Part shown: piece by piece, positions 1 through 7,327 of the stretch
How positions within the stretch are numbered: the first letter of the stretch is position 1
Layout: the number at the start of each line of letters is the position of its first letter
From: JTS-RE94 sp041750795
Lineage (GTDB): Bacteria > Planctomycetota > Planctomycetia > Pirellulales > PALSA-1355
Reading direction: 5' to 3'
NCBI GenBank assembly: GCA_041750795.1
Contig: JBGSYQ010000443.1
Coordinates: 1 to 9,016 of the forward strand
Length of the DNA stretch: 9,016 nucleotides
Made by a program: the position numbers and the translations under genes
The notes under the pieces: generated by a model
Database searches by the model: none
Seen by the model: only the letters and a program-made list of their open reading frames with translations
Told to the model about the DNA's origin: nothing

Positions 1-240
1 CTGCTTGCCGTCGAGCGACGCGGTCAACACGCCGCCGGGCCGCCCGGAACGCACCGGCGGCAAATAGCGCTGGCGCCGTTCGGCCGAAAAGCCATAGAGC
101 ATGGCACGCACGAATTGCATCAGCGTGGTCTTGCCGGCCTCATTGGGGCCGTAAAAGACGTTCAGCTCGTCCGACAGTTCCGACAGCTTCAACCCGCTCC
201 AGACGCCGAAGCCGTCGACTTGGATGTCACGGATTCTCAT
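1..240 (-). CDS. YhaN/SbcC-like AAA family ATPase, N-terminal part (runs off left edge)
   Basis: Only the first 80 residues are in the window. The protein opens MRIRDIQVDGFGVWSG and carries a Walker A motif, GPNEAGKTT, at residues 31-39, followed by LMQFVRAMLYGF. This layout (short beta strand, FG-W loop, P-loop near residue 35) is the usual start of YhaN/SbcC/Rad50-like SMC-type ATPases, which continue into a long coiled coil and a C-terminal Walker B half. The start is fixed by a 4-base ATGA overlap with the stop of the upstream phosphoesterase gene (237-1466), so the two are almost certainly one operon with coupled translation and form an SbcCD-like complex acting on DNA ends. The coiled coil, hook and Walker B parts cannot be seen. 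The family call rests on the P-loop context and the neighbour, so the exact subfamily is inference. Confidence 0.85.
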   Translation of the reverse strand, partial: MRIRDIQVDGFGVWSGLKLSELSDELNVFYGPNEAGKTTLMQFVRAMLYGFSAERRQRYLPPVRSGRPGGVLTASLDGKQ

Positions 241-1466
241 GGCCGCGGCTCCTGGGGGCTCAACAACTCGACGCCCAGCCGGGCGGCTTCCTCCAACACG
301 CGCTGCCGCTGGGCAGGCTCGTCCAGCGAAATCGTCGACGCCATGCTGCCCGCCACGTGGCGGGCAGGCAGATACGACTCGAAGTCCAGCGGCTCATCCG
401 GATGATCGACGTAGTATCGCACCGTTCGCAGGAACTCGCCCAGCAACGTTTGCTCTTCGTAACGCTCGGCCGGCACGGCGCCGGGCGCTTCGCCTTCGAT
501 CGAAATCGTCCACACCGCCGGCTTTCGAGGCCCGTGGTCGGCGCGCAATCGCGCCACCAAATCGGCCGCCAGCTTGCCGCGCCGCAACTCGGCAGACAAC
601 ACCTTGCTTCCCACGACGTTCCACTCAATCAACAGGTCGGGGCCAAACGGGTCGGTGGCCAACTCGGCCACGCGCTCGTCGATAATCTGCCGCAGTTGAT
701 CGGGCGTGGTCGTTTCGTTGGCCGCCACGCGCTCGCTCAGATATCGCACGGCATCGGTGGGAATGAAGCTGGTGCGAATGCGGCGGTCTTCGTCGACCTG
801 CACCAGCGTGCAGCCATGCGAGCCGGACTCTTGCGGCCGGCGCCCTTGCGGCGAACCACAGTAGTGGGCCACGACCTCGCCCGTCAACACGGCGCGCCGA
901 TCGTGCTCGCCGCCCAAGGCCCAATAGTCGACGCCCAGCCGCATCAGCGCGTCGGCATCGGCGGCGCCGTGGGCCGTGGCCACCACGAACAACCCCGGAT
1001 CGCGGGCTTCGAACTGCGAAAGGCGAATCCGTTTGCGCTCCGCGGCGCTGGTGCCCAGGATCAGCGCCAGGGGTTCCTCGCCGCGGCAATGCACGGCCCG
1101 CTCGACGTGGTTGTCCGCAAAGCGCACAATGCCGCGCGCCAACGGCCAGGCTTCGATCCAGGGGCCCAGCCGGTCGCTGCGTCCCAGCGACCAATACACG
1201 CCCACGCCCCGCTCGGCCATGCGCTCAAACTGCTGGCCCAGGAATACCAATCCCCGCGGCCCGGCCATCGACGGGTCGACCAGGTCGCCACAGAGCACCA
1301 CAAAATCGACGTGCTCGTGCAGCGCCGCGTCGAATACGCGCTCGGCCGCGCGATAGGGTGCTTCGACTAGCGCGGCACGCAAGTGATCGGGCACTTCGGC
1401 CAGCCCGCGCGGCGGCCGGTCCAGATGAAAATCGCTGGCATGAAGAAAGCGAAACGGCGCGCTCAT
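237..1466 (-). CDS. SbcD/YhaO-like DNA-repair metallophosphoesterase with degenerate motifs
   Basis: A 409-residue calcineurin-like phosphoesterase of the SbcD/Mre11/YhaO type, the predicted nuclease half of an SbcCD-like DNA-end processing complex. Recognisable motifs are D-F-H at 12-14 (ASDFHLD), GDLVD at 60-64, AHGA with H166, and DYWALGGEHD at 180-189. Two canonical motifs are altered: the expected GNHD reads GRSD (95-98), and the expected GHxH reads GGEH (185-188). Asn and His of motif III and the first His of motif V are therefore missing, while D12, H14, D61, D98, H166 and H188 remain. The rest of the protein is the usual capping and C-terminal region, without obvious motifs. The start is backed by a strong Shine-Dalgarno GGGAGGG six bases upstream. 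The stop overlaps the start of the YhaN-like ATPase gene, so the two are cotranscribed. The family call is firm; whether nuclease activity survives is open. Confidence 0.88.
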   Translation of the reverse strand: MSAPFRFLHASDFHLDRPPRGLAEVPDHLRAALVEAPYRAAERVFDAALHEHVDFVVLCGDLVDPSMAGPRGLVFLGQQFERMAERGVGVYWSLGRSDRLGPWIEAWPLARGIVRFADNHVERAVHCRGEEPLALILGTSAAERKRIRLSQFEARDPGLFVVATAHGAADADALMRLGVDYWALGGEHDRRAVLTGEVVAHYCGSPQGRRPQESGSHGCTLVQVDEDRRIRTSFIPTDAVRYLSERVAANETTTPDQLRQIIDERVAELATDPFGPDLLIEWNVVGSKVLSAELRRGKLAADLVARLRADHGPRKPAVWTISIEGEAPGAVPAERYEEQTLLGEFLRTVRYYVDHPDEPLDFESYLPARHVAGSMASTISLDEPAQRQRVLEEAARLGVELLSPQEPRP

Positions 1467-1672
1467 CGATACCCTCCCTGCACCGGCGCAATGGGCTGCG
1501 CCGCGTAAGCGACTCTGCCCCGACGCGGCCGATGTGCGCTACGCAGCACGGCTCGCGCGAGCGCCTACATCATCCGGGAAGTTTACCGAAGCAAGGCAAA
1601 TCGGGCTACGCGAGTTTTTGCCAGCACACTCAAAAGACTGCCGCGGCCCTGTCACAATCCAACGAGCCCCTG

Positions 1673-1756
1673 CGTGTACATTGACGTGCAACACCATGCC
1701 CTCCACATGCATCCGCACACCCTCGACGTGCCACTGCACACCCTCGACGTGCCACT
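1673..1756. repeat. 21-bp tandem repeat, two perfect and two decayed copies
   Basis: Positions 1715-1735 and 1736-1756 are identical 21-base units beginning GCACACCCTCGACG and ending TGCCACT. Upstream, 1694-1714 matches the unit at about 13 of 21 positions and 1673-1693 at about 11 of 21 in the same register, so the array looks like a series of copies decaying away from the perfect pair. The end of the last unit runs into the 5' arm of the hairpin at 1753-1777, which shares the CCACTG sequence with the repeat. Confidence 0.8.
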
Positions 1757-1777
1757 GGTGGCGAACAGCCACCAGTG
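1753..1777. repeat. Perfect 10-bp inverted repeat, 5-base loop
   Basis: Arms CACTGGTGGC (1753-1762) and GCCACCAGTG (1768-1777) are exact reverse complements around the loop GAACA. It lies 35 bases past the stop of the minus-strand helicase gene, where a transcription terminator or 3'-end stabiliser would be expected, but no T-run follows on the minus strand, so an ordinary intrinsic terminator is not supported. It abuts the 21-bp tandem array and may be the element from which that array grew. Confidence 0.75.
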
Positions 1778-1812
1778 CCTCCACACCCGTCACATCCACC
1801 CTCTACCCCCCC

Positions 1813-3891
1813 TCATTTCGGTCCCTGCTTGCGCTTGGGTTTGGCCGCTGGCGGCGCCGCTGGTCGCTTTGCGGACAATCCCGCTGCGCGAGGCCGCGCC
1901 GCCGTGTGCGAACCCGTGCCCCCTACCGCCGCCGGATCGGCACGGCGCCGGGGCGATTTCGATGAGTCCGCCTGGCCGGTCAGCTCGAACAAGAACCGGC
2001 TGGGGATCGACTCGCGCGGCTTGCCCCACTTCATCCGCGCCAGCGCCAGCGAAATCGTCAAGCGGCGCTGTGCCCGCGTGACACCCACGTAACACAGCCG
2101 GCGCTCTTCGTCGATCGCGTCCCCCTCGGCCGCCACGCTACGGCGATGCGGCAACAGTCCCTCCTCCATGCCGACCAGATACACTTGCGGATATTCCAAT
2201 CCCTTGGCGCTGTGCAGCGTCAAGAGCGCCACGGCGTTGCGCGCCAGTTGTTCGTCCTTGTCGGCGCTCTCGTCGCGATCGCCCAGCGCAATCTCGTCGA
2301 GAAAGCCGCCCAGCGTGGCTTGCCTGGCGCGCTTTTCGTAAGTGCCCAGCGCGTTGAACACCTCTTCGACCGCGGACCAGCGGCTCTGCTGCTCCAACGG
2401 CTCGTCGTAGTTGCGGCTGATCTCGTCGCGATAGCCGATCTCGTTGACCAGCGCCCCGATGGCGTCCACCAGCGAGCCTTTTGCCGCACGGGCCCGATAG
2501 CCGTTCACCAACGCCACGAACTTGCGGATGGCCTCCACGCTCGATGACGGCAGGCTCGGTAGCGTTTCGGCGGCGCACATCACGTCCCACATCGGCTTGC
2601 CGCGAGCGACCGCCGCCTCGCCGAGCGCCGCGATGGCCTTGTTGCCGATGCCGCGCGCCGGCGTGTTGATGATCCGGCGCAGCGAAACGTCGTCGTGCGG
2701 CGTGGCAATCACGCGCACGTAGGCCAGCACGTCGCGCACTTCGCGCCGATCGTAAAACGACATGCCGCCCAGCAGCACGTACGGCGTTTTGGTCTTGCGC
2801 AGCTCGGTTTCGAACAGCCGCGGCTGCTCGTTGGTGCGAAACAGGATGGCAAAGTCCTTCGGCTGGGCCGTGCCGGCGGCGATCCGCGCGCGAATATCGT
2901 CGACCACGCGCTTGGCTTCCGCCACTTCGTCCTGGCACTGCCAGATCTGTGGTTTCTCACCGCCCGGCAGCACGGGCCGCAGCACTTTTTCGTGCCGCGT
3001 CCTGTTGTGCGCGATCAGCCGGTTTGCCAGCGCCAGAATCGGAGGCGTCGAACGATAGTTCTCCTCCAGCCGCACGACTTTGGCCCCGGGCCAGTCTTTC
3101 TGAAAACGCAGGATGTGCGACACGTCGGCGCCGCGCCAGCCGTAGATCGACTGATCGTCGTCTCCCACGACGCACAAATTGCGATGGACGCCCGCCAGTG
3201 CCCGCACGATGCGATACTGCAAGGCGTTGGTGTCCTGGTACTCGTCGATCAACAGGTGCGAGAAGCGATTGGCCTCGGCCGTGCGAACCTCGGCAAAGCG
3301 CGTGAACAGCTCGTTCGTGCAGAGCAACAGATCGTCGAAGTCCACGGCGCCGGCCTGCATTAGCGCCCTCTGATAGCGCCGGTAGGCCAGCGCCGCCAGG
3401 TGCTCCTGATCGCTGTTGGCCTGGGCGGCGGCCGCGTCGGGCTGCACGCCCAGGGTTTTCCAGCCGCCGATAAAGTGAATCAAATCGCCAGGACGCAAAT
3501 GCTGGTCGGAAACTTTGATCTCGCGCAGCGCCGTCCGCGCAACGCTCTCCTGGTCGCCCCGGTCGTAGATGGCAAACTGCGCCGGATAACCCAGCCGCGT
3601 GGCGTGCCGCCGCAAAATGCGCACGCACAGCGAGTGAAACGTGGAGATCTCCGGCTGCTGCTTGAGCCGCTTGCCCAGCAACTGCCGGGCACGCTCCTGC
3701 ATTTCGCGAGCGGCCTTGTTGGTGAACGTCACTGCCAGGATGCGATCGGCGCGGGTGCCGTGCTTGATCAACTCGGCAATGCGAAACGTCACCACCCGCG
3801 TCTTGCCCGTGCCGGCGCCGGCCAGCACCAACAGCGGCCCGGAAAGCGTTTTCACCGCGGCACGTTGAGCAGCATTCAAACCGTCGGGCAT
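1813..3891 (-). CDS. UvrD/Rep/PcrA-family ATP-dependent 3'-5' DNA helicase
   Basis: A 692-residue superfamily 1A helicase, close to the length of Rep (673) and UvrD (720). The motifs are in order and intact: Walker A AGAGTGKT (24-31), Walker B DEYQDT (216-221), GDDDQSIYGWRGA (243-255), EENYRST (about 276-282), TLHSAKGLEY (558-567) and YVGVTRAQRRL (601-611). The wording GGMSFYDRREVRDVLAYVRV, VYLVGMEEGLLPH and IDEERRLCYVGVTRAQ is closer to Rep than to UvrD or PcrA as I recall them, so the role may be replication-fork restart rather than excision repair. The last 55 or so residues are a Lys/Arg/Ala/Pro-rich tail of low complexity. The chosen start gives MPDGLNAAQRAAVKTL, the normal N-terminus. 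A longer frame from 4002 would add 37 residues encoded partly by a dispersed hairpin repeat, so I reject it. No clear Shine-Dalgarno is visible. Confidence 0.93.
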   Translation of the reverse strand: MPDGLNAAQRAAVKTLSGPLLVLAGAGTGKTRVVTFRIAELIKHGTRADRILAVTFTNKAAREMQERARQLLGKRLKQQPEISTFHSLCVRILRRHATRLGYPAQFAIYDRGDQESVARTALREIKVSDQHLRPGDLIHFIGGWKTLGVQPDAAAAQANSDQEHLAALAYRRYQRALMQAGAVDFDDLLLCTNELFTRFAEVRTAEANRFSHLLIDEYQDTNALQYRIVRALAGVHRNLCVVGDDDQSIYGWRGADVSHILRFQKDWPGAKVVRLEENYRSTPPILALANRLIAHNRTRHEKVLRPVLPGGEKPQIWQCQDEVAEAKRVVDDIRARIAAGTAQPKDFAILFRTNEQPRLFETELRKTKTPYVLLGGMSFYDRREVRDVLAYVRVIATPHDDVSLRRIINTPARGIGNKAIAALGEAAVARGKPMWDVMCAAETLPSLPSSSVEAIRKFVALVNGYRARAAKGSLVDAIGALVNEIGYRDEISRNYDEPLEQQSRWSAVEEVFNALGTYEKRARQATLGGFLDEIALGDRDESADKDEQLARNAVALLTLHSAKGLEYPQVYLVGMEEGLLPHRRSVAAEGDAIDEERRLCYVGVTRAQRRLTISLALARMKWGKPRESIPSRFLFELTGQADSSKSPRRRADPAAVGGTGSHTAARPRAAGLSAKRPAAPPAAKPKRKQGPK

Positions 3892-3984
3892 CGTGCGAAG
3901 GACGGGCGTAGGAACAGAGTGAAACGGCGCCGGCGCCGTGGAGACTGTCGAACGTCGCTGATTCCGCGAAGTCTCAGCCCAGTC

Positions 3985-4010
3985 CCGTAGCTGGATTCGC
4001 AAGAATTCAG
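3985..4010 (+). repeat. Dispersed GCAA-loop hairpin element, copy A
   Basis: This 26-base stretch is identical to 7889-7914. It starts CCGTAG and folds into an 8-bp stem with arms CTGGATTC and GAATTCAG around a GCAA loop, with one G-U pair in the plus-strand reading. It lies between the propeller gene and the helicase start, opposite to gene direction. A much degraded relative with a GCGA loop may sit just before it at about 3953-3977. It overlaps the falsely extended N-terminus of the helicase frame. Confidence 0.8.
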
Positions 4011-4072
4011 CGGCCTGGCGCCAAAGGCAGGATCGTACCCGTTCCGATCACGAGGCGAAAGGGCCGCCGTTT

Positions 4073-5428
4073 TTACTCCACCAGCTTCGCGCCCTCTTGA
4101 ATGCAATAGATCCGCTTGTCCGTGCGCAGCAACAGCCGATCGCCCACGATGGCCGGCGTGGCCATGCCGATGTCGTCCTCGGCCAGCGTGTTGGTGTGCA
4201 GGATCTCGAATTCCTTGCCCGCACGGATTACGAACGTCACGCCGTCCTCGTTCAGGCAGAAGATCTTGTCGTCCGAGGCCCACGGAGACGAAGTGAACGC
4301 CCGCCCATCGGGGATGCGCTTGCGCTCGTACACTTCCTCGCCGGTGGCCGGATCGAAGCAGCCGAAGATCCCGCGATCGTACAACACGTACAGCAGATCC
4401 TTGTACAACAGCGAGGTCGGGTTGTAGGGCCCGGCGTTGTTGTTGCGCCAGAGTACGAACTCGTTCGAGTTCTGTCCATCTTCCAGCGAAATATCCCCGC
4501 TGGCGCCGGGGCGGATGGCGTAGATCGGCTTGTTCTTGTCCATCACGTAGCCCGAGCTGATAAAGAGCACGTCGTTTTGCGCGTAGGGCAGGGCGATGGT
4601 GATGCTCGACATGCCGTCCAACTCCCACAACAATCGGCCTTCCAGATCGTACGCGCGGTTTTTCTTGGTGCCCGGCGTGATCAACTCGACGCGCTGGCTG
4701 TTCTTCCAGATATAGGGCGTGGCCCAGTTGCTCTTTTCGCCCTCGCGCGCCACGCGAAACAACTCCTCGCCCGTGCGCGCGTCGAGCGCCAGCAGGTACG
4801 ACTCTTCGTCGTTGTCGTTGACGATGAACAGCTTGCCGTCGTACACCACAGGCGAGGTGGCCGTGCCCCAACCGAAGCGCATTTTCTTCGGTTCGAGCTT
4901 CTTCTCCCACAATGGCTTGCCATCCAGGCTATAGCAGTAGACGCCCACGTTGCCGAAATAGGCATACACGCGCTCGCCGTCGGTGACCGGCGTTTCCGAG
5001 GCGTAGCTGTTCTTCAGGTGGATCGGCGTAGCTGGCACGCCGGCGTGCGCCGTGTGCTCCCACACGATGCTGCCGGTGTTCAGGTCGAGGCAGATCACCT
5101 TCCAGGCGTGCGGGTCCTCGGGTGGCTTGGGGCGCTCGCCGCCAAAGTACAACCCCTTCTTGATCTCTTCGGTCTGGCCCGCGTTGACGCAGGTGGTAAC
5201 GAATATCTTGTCTCCCCACACGATCGGGCTCGACCAGCCGCGTCCCGGCAGATCCGTCTTCCAAGCCACGTTCTCGGTCGTACTCCAGCGATCGGCCAGC
5301 TTCGCGCCCGGCACAAAGCCCATCGAATCCGCGCCCCGCAACTGCGGCCAATTGTTTTGCGCCCGACAGGGCAGGGCGGCGGCGAACAACAACGCACACG
5401 CCAGTAACGAGCAAGCCAGGTATCGCAT
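4073..5428 (-). CDS. Secreted PQQ/BamB-like beta-propeller protein
   Basis: A 451-residue exported protein. Residues 1-23 form a Sec signal peptide (hydrophobic LACSLLACALLFAAALP, then CRA before Gln24). A WPQLRG motif at 27-32 follows, as is usual at the mature end of planctomycete PQQ-like propellers. Propeller blades recur through the chain, for example SSPIVWGDKIFVTT (66-79), LDLNTGSIVWEH (114-125), SLDGKPLWEK (167-176), TSPVVYDGKLFIVND (191-205), LDARTGEELFRV (215-226), FDPATGEEVYERK (358-370) and ATPAIVGDRLLL (423-434). The blades resemble those of BamB and PQQ dehydrogenases, but no dehydrogenase active-site loop or haem site was seen, so a structural or binding role in the cell envelope is likelier than catalysis. 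A Shine-Dalgarno AAGGTGG lies three bases before the ATG, and a sigma70-like promoter is at 5482-5510, so the gene probably has its own transcript. The substrate is unknown. Confidence 0.85.
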   Translation of the reverse strand: MRYLACSLLACALLFAAALPCRAQNNWPQLRGADSMGFVPGAKLADRWSTTENVAWKTDLPGRGWSSPIVWGDKIFVTTCVNAGQTEEIKKGLYFGGERPKPPEDPHAWKVICLDLNTGSIVWEHTAHAGVPATPIHLKNSYASETPVTDGERVYAYFGNVGVYCYSLDGKPLWEKKLEPKKMRFGWGTATSPVVYDGKLFIVNDNDEESYLLALDARTGEELFRVAREGEKSNWATPYIWKNSQRVELITPGTKKNRAYDLEGRLLWELDGMSSITIALPYAQNDVLFISSGYVMDKNKPIYAIRPGASGDISLEDGQNSNEFVLWRNNNAGPYNPTSLLYKDLLYVLYDRGIFGCFDPATGEEVYERKRIPDGRAFTSSPWASDDKIFCLNEDGVTFVIRAGKEFEILHTNTLAEDDIGMATPAIVGDRLLLRTDKRIYCIQEGAKLVE

Positions 5429-5481
5429 ATTCCACCTTGATTAGAAACACGAGCAGCGGCACGCAAAGATATGCGAATCTG

Positions 5482-5510
5482 ATCCTAAGGGACCGGACCA
5501 GCGCGGTCAA
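5482..5510 (-). promoter_or_regulatory. Sigma70-like promoter for the propeller gene
   Basis: On the minus strand TTGACC (5510-5505, five of six consensus bases) and TAGGAT (5487-5482, four of six) are separated by 17 bases. They lie about 55 bases before the ATG at 5428, leaving a leader near 47 bases. The spacer contains the inverted repeat GACCG...CGGTC overlapping the -35 box, which could be an operator but is short enough to be chance. Confidence 0.55.
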
Positions 5511-5590
5511 GAAATCGAAACTCCGCCGCCCGCCGTCGCACTTGACGGCCATAAATCGGCGACGAATCGGACGGCCTCCCCGCAAGTCGG

Positions 5591-7054
5591 TCACCCCTTG
5601 ATCACCCCGATCGGCCGCATCCGCGCCACCTTTTTTGCCAGCCCTGCGCGGTGCACGACTTCCACTACCAGGTCGACGTTCTTGTAGGCGTCGGGCTGCT
5701 CTTCGGCCAGGCCCTTCCAACTGCGGGCTCGGGCGATCACGCCGCGATCGGCCAGCTCCTTGTCGATCCGCCGGCCTTGGGCGTGCTTGATCGCGGCGTT
5801 GCGGCTCATCACGCGCCCCGCGCCATGACAGGCCGAGCCAAACGTCTGCTCCATGCTGCCCGGTTGGCCCACCAGCACCCAACTGGCACGGCCCATGTCG
5901 CCGGGGATGATCACCGGCTGGCCGATGTGTTGATAGGCCGCCGGCGTTTCAGGATGCTGGGCCGGAAAGGCCCGGGTGGCTCCCTTGCGATGCACCCAGA
6001 CGCGCTTTTGCACGCCGTCGACGGCGTGCTCTTCGAGCTTGGCGATGTTGTGCGCCACGTCGTACACCAGGCTCATGCCCAATGCTTCCCAGGTGCGGTT
6101 GAACACCGTGGCAAAGCACTCGCGCGCCTGCCACATGAGCAACTGCCGATTGCCCCAGGCGAAGTTCGCGGCCGCGCACATCGCACCCAAATACTGCCGC
6201 CCTTCGGGGCTGTCGATCGGCGCGCAAACGAGCTGCCGGTCGGGCAGGTGGATGCCGTACTTTTCCGGCGCCTTGCGCAGCAGGCGCAGCGCGTCGTCGC
6301 ACACCTGGTATCCCAAACCGCGCGAGCCGGAGTGGATCATCACGCACACCATGCCCTGCGCCAGTCCCATCGCGCCCGCCGCGTCGTCGTCGAACACCGC
6401 GTCGACCACTTGCACTTCCATGAAGTGATTGCCCGAGCCGAGCGTGCCGCACTGGTCGTAGCCGCGCTGCAGGGCCCGCTCGCTGACCTGGTCGGGCTCA
6501 GCCCCGGCAATTCTTCCGCGCGCTTCGGTATGATCCAGATCGCTGTCGACGGCCAGCCCGCGTCCGACCAGGAAGGACACGCCTTCGCCCATCAGTTGCT
6601 TGAGCTCGCGCGGCGTGAAGCGATATTTGCCTCCCTGCCCCGTTCCGCTGGGCACGTTGCGATACAGCTCGTCAACCAGTTGCGACTGCACGGGCGCCAC
6701 GTCCGCGGCCGTGAGGTTCGAGCGCACCAGCCGCACGCCGCAATTGATGTCGTAGCCGACGCCGCCCGGCGAGATGACGCCCCCTGCGGCCGGATCGGTG
6801 GCGCACACGCCGCCGATGCAAAAGCCATATCCCCAGTGAATGTCGGGCATGGCCAGGCTGGCTTTCTGAATGCCCGGCAAATGCGCGACGTTGGCCACCT
6901 GGTCGAGCGCTTCGTCGTGGCGAATCAGCTCGACCAGCGTGTCGTCGGCATAGACGATGCCATCGACGTGCATGCCCTTGCGATACGACTTCGGAATGCG
7001 CCAAGTCGTGTCGCTGGTGCGCTCCAGCGGTCCGCGATACGCGTTCTTGGCCAT
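5591..7054 (-). CDS. rtcB: RNA-splicing ligase RtcB
   Basis: A 487-residue RtcB, which joins RNA ends bearing 2',3'-cyclic phosphate or 3'-phosphate to 5'-OH ends, using GTP and Mn2+ through a guanylated histidine. It has the family hallmarks MPDIHWGYGFCIGGV (69-83), YDINCGVRL (101-109), GSGNHF (206-211), MIHSGSRG (239-246), YDVAHN (331-336) and CHGAGR (409-414). All expected metal ligands and the nucleophile are present: D102, C105, H210, H241 and H335 as ligands, and H410 as the residue that is guanylated, by analogy with Pyrococcus RtcB. The length is typical and nothing is broken, so it should be active. It starts 10 bases after the stop of a small antitoxin-like gene, with archease just upstream, so the three genes probably form one RNA repair or tRNA splicing operon. 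No good Shine-Dalgarno precedes the ATG, which fits translational coupling to the preceding gene. Confidence 0.97.
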   Translation of the reverse strand: MAKNAYRGPLERTSDTTWRIPKSYRKGMHVDGIVYADDTLVELIRHDEALDQVANVAHLPGIQKASLAMPDIHWGYGFCIGGVCATDPAAGGVISPGGVGYDINCGVRLVRSNLTAADVAPVQSQLVDELYRNVPSGTGQGGKYRFTPRELKQLMGEGVSFLVGRGLAVDSDLDHTEARGRIAGAEPDQVSERALQRGYDQCGTLGSGNHFMEVQVVDAVFDDDAAGAMGLAQGMVCVMIHSGSRGLGYQVCDDALRLLRKAPEKYGIHLPDRQLVCAPIDSPEGRQYLGAMCAAANFAWGNRQLLMWQARECFATVFNRTWEALGMSLVYDVAHNIAKLEEHAVDGVQKRVWVHRKGATRAFPAQHPETPAAYQHIGQPVIIPGDMGRASWVLVGQPGSMEQTFGSACHGAGRVMSRNAAIKHAQGRRIDKELADRGVIARARSWKGLAEEQPDAYKNVDLVVEVVHRAGLAKKVARMRPIGVIKG

Positions 7055-7064
7055 GGCGAAATTG

Positions 7065-7307
7065 CTAACTACGCCCGCCTCTTAGCTGCGACGATTCTCT
7101 TGTCTGGTAAACATCCTCAATGAGCTTGTCTGCCAGTTCCGGTTGGTCGGCAAATAGGCCGATGACGGATTCGCCCGGAGCAGTCGGGGGCTCGAGTCGA
7201 TCCAGAGCCTGTTGCAGTATCTCGTCGACGGAACAATTCCGTGCTGCCGCGAGCTTCCGCACGCGTTCCAACAGTCGCTCATCGATTCGGGCAGGCTCGG
7301 TGGTCAT
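7065..7307 (-). CDS. Small antitoxin-like protein (ribbon-helix-helix-like) between archease and rtcB
   Basis: An 80-residue acidic protein, MTTEPARIDERLLERV onward. Residues 6-39 read like a short strand, a helix (ERLLERVRKLAAAR), a turn (NCS) and a second helix (VDEILQQALDRL), the pattern of a ribbon-helix-helix DNA-binding unit. The C-terminal part, GLFADQPELADKLIEDVYQTRES (50-72), resembles tails I know from VapB-type antitoxins that normally precede PIN-domain toxins. No PIN toxin is here; instead rtcB begins 10 bases after the stop. The start at 7307 is favoured because GGAGG (7321-7317) sits nine bases before it. An upstream ATG at 7337 would place that Shine-Dalgarno inside the gene and overlaps a likely -10 box. 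The function is not established. It could be an orphan antitoxin, a regulator of the operon or an RtcB partner. The fold assignment is inference from sequence pattern only. Confidence 0.75.
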   Translation of the reverse strand: MTTEPARIDERLLERVRKLAAARNCSVDEILQQALDRLEPPTAPGESVIGLFADQPELADKLIEDVYQTRESSQLRGGRS

Positions 7308-7327
7308 CGAAATCAACCTCCGCATCA

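Larger units (their letters stand above)
1467..1812. other. Intergenic region with repeats, no supported gene
   Basis: This 346-base gap lies between the helicase stop and the phosphoesterase start, both on the minus strand. It holds a 21-bp tandem repeat and a perfect 10-bp hairpin, listed separately, and a 12-bp palindrome, GCTCGCGCGAGC, at 1551-1562. No convincing promoter for the downstream gene could be picked. An 86-codon minus-strand reading frame spans the repeats; because the repeat period is 21 it would encode a seven-residue repeat (HVEGV-type), but nothing else supports a protein there. Confidence 0.6.

Noticed and set aside
357..1370. 337-codon plus-strand open frame opposite the phosphoesterase
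   Set aside because: Shadow frame of the SbcD-like gene, which has clear motifs, a ribosome site and an operon overlap.
1551..1562. 12-bp palindrome GCTCGCGCGAGC as an operator
   Set aside because: Self-complementary GC runs like this arise readily by chance in GC-rich DNA, and no promoter could be placed beside it.
1715..1756. Possible CRISPR array
   Set aside because: The units are directly adjacent with no spacers, and no cas genes are nearby.
1539..1799. 86-codon minus-strand frame with a seven-residue repeat
   Set aside because: The repeat is explained by the 21-bp DNA array and hairpin; there is no ribosome site evidence or family similarity. Kept as a repeat, not a gene.
4097..5407. 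436-codon plus-strand open frame opposite the propeller gene
   Set aside because: Antisense shadow of a gene with signal peptide and blade repeats; no family features of its own.
5651..7123. 490-codon plus-strand open frame opposite rtcB
   Set aside because: It is the antisense shadow of an unmistakable rtcB gene in GC-rich DNA; its translation has no recognisable domain and is rich in His, Arg and Ala.
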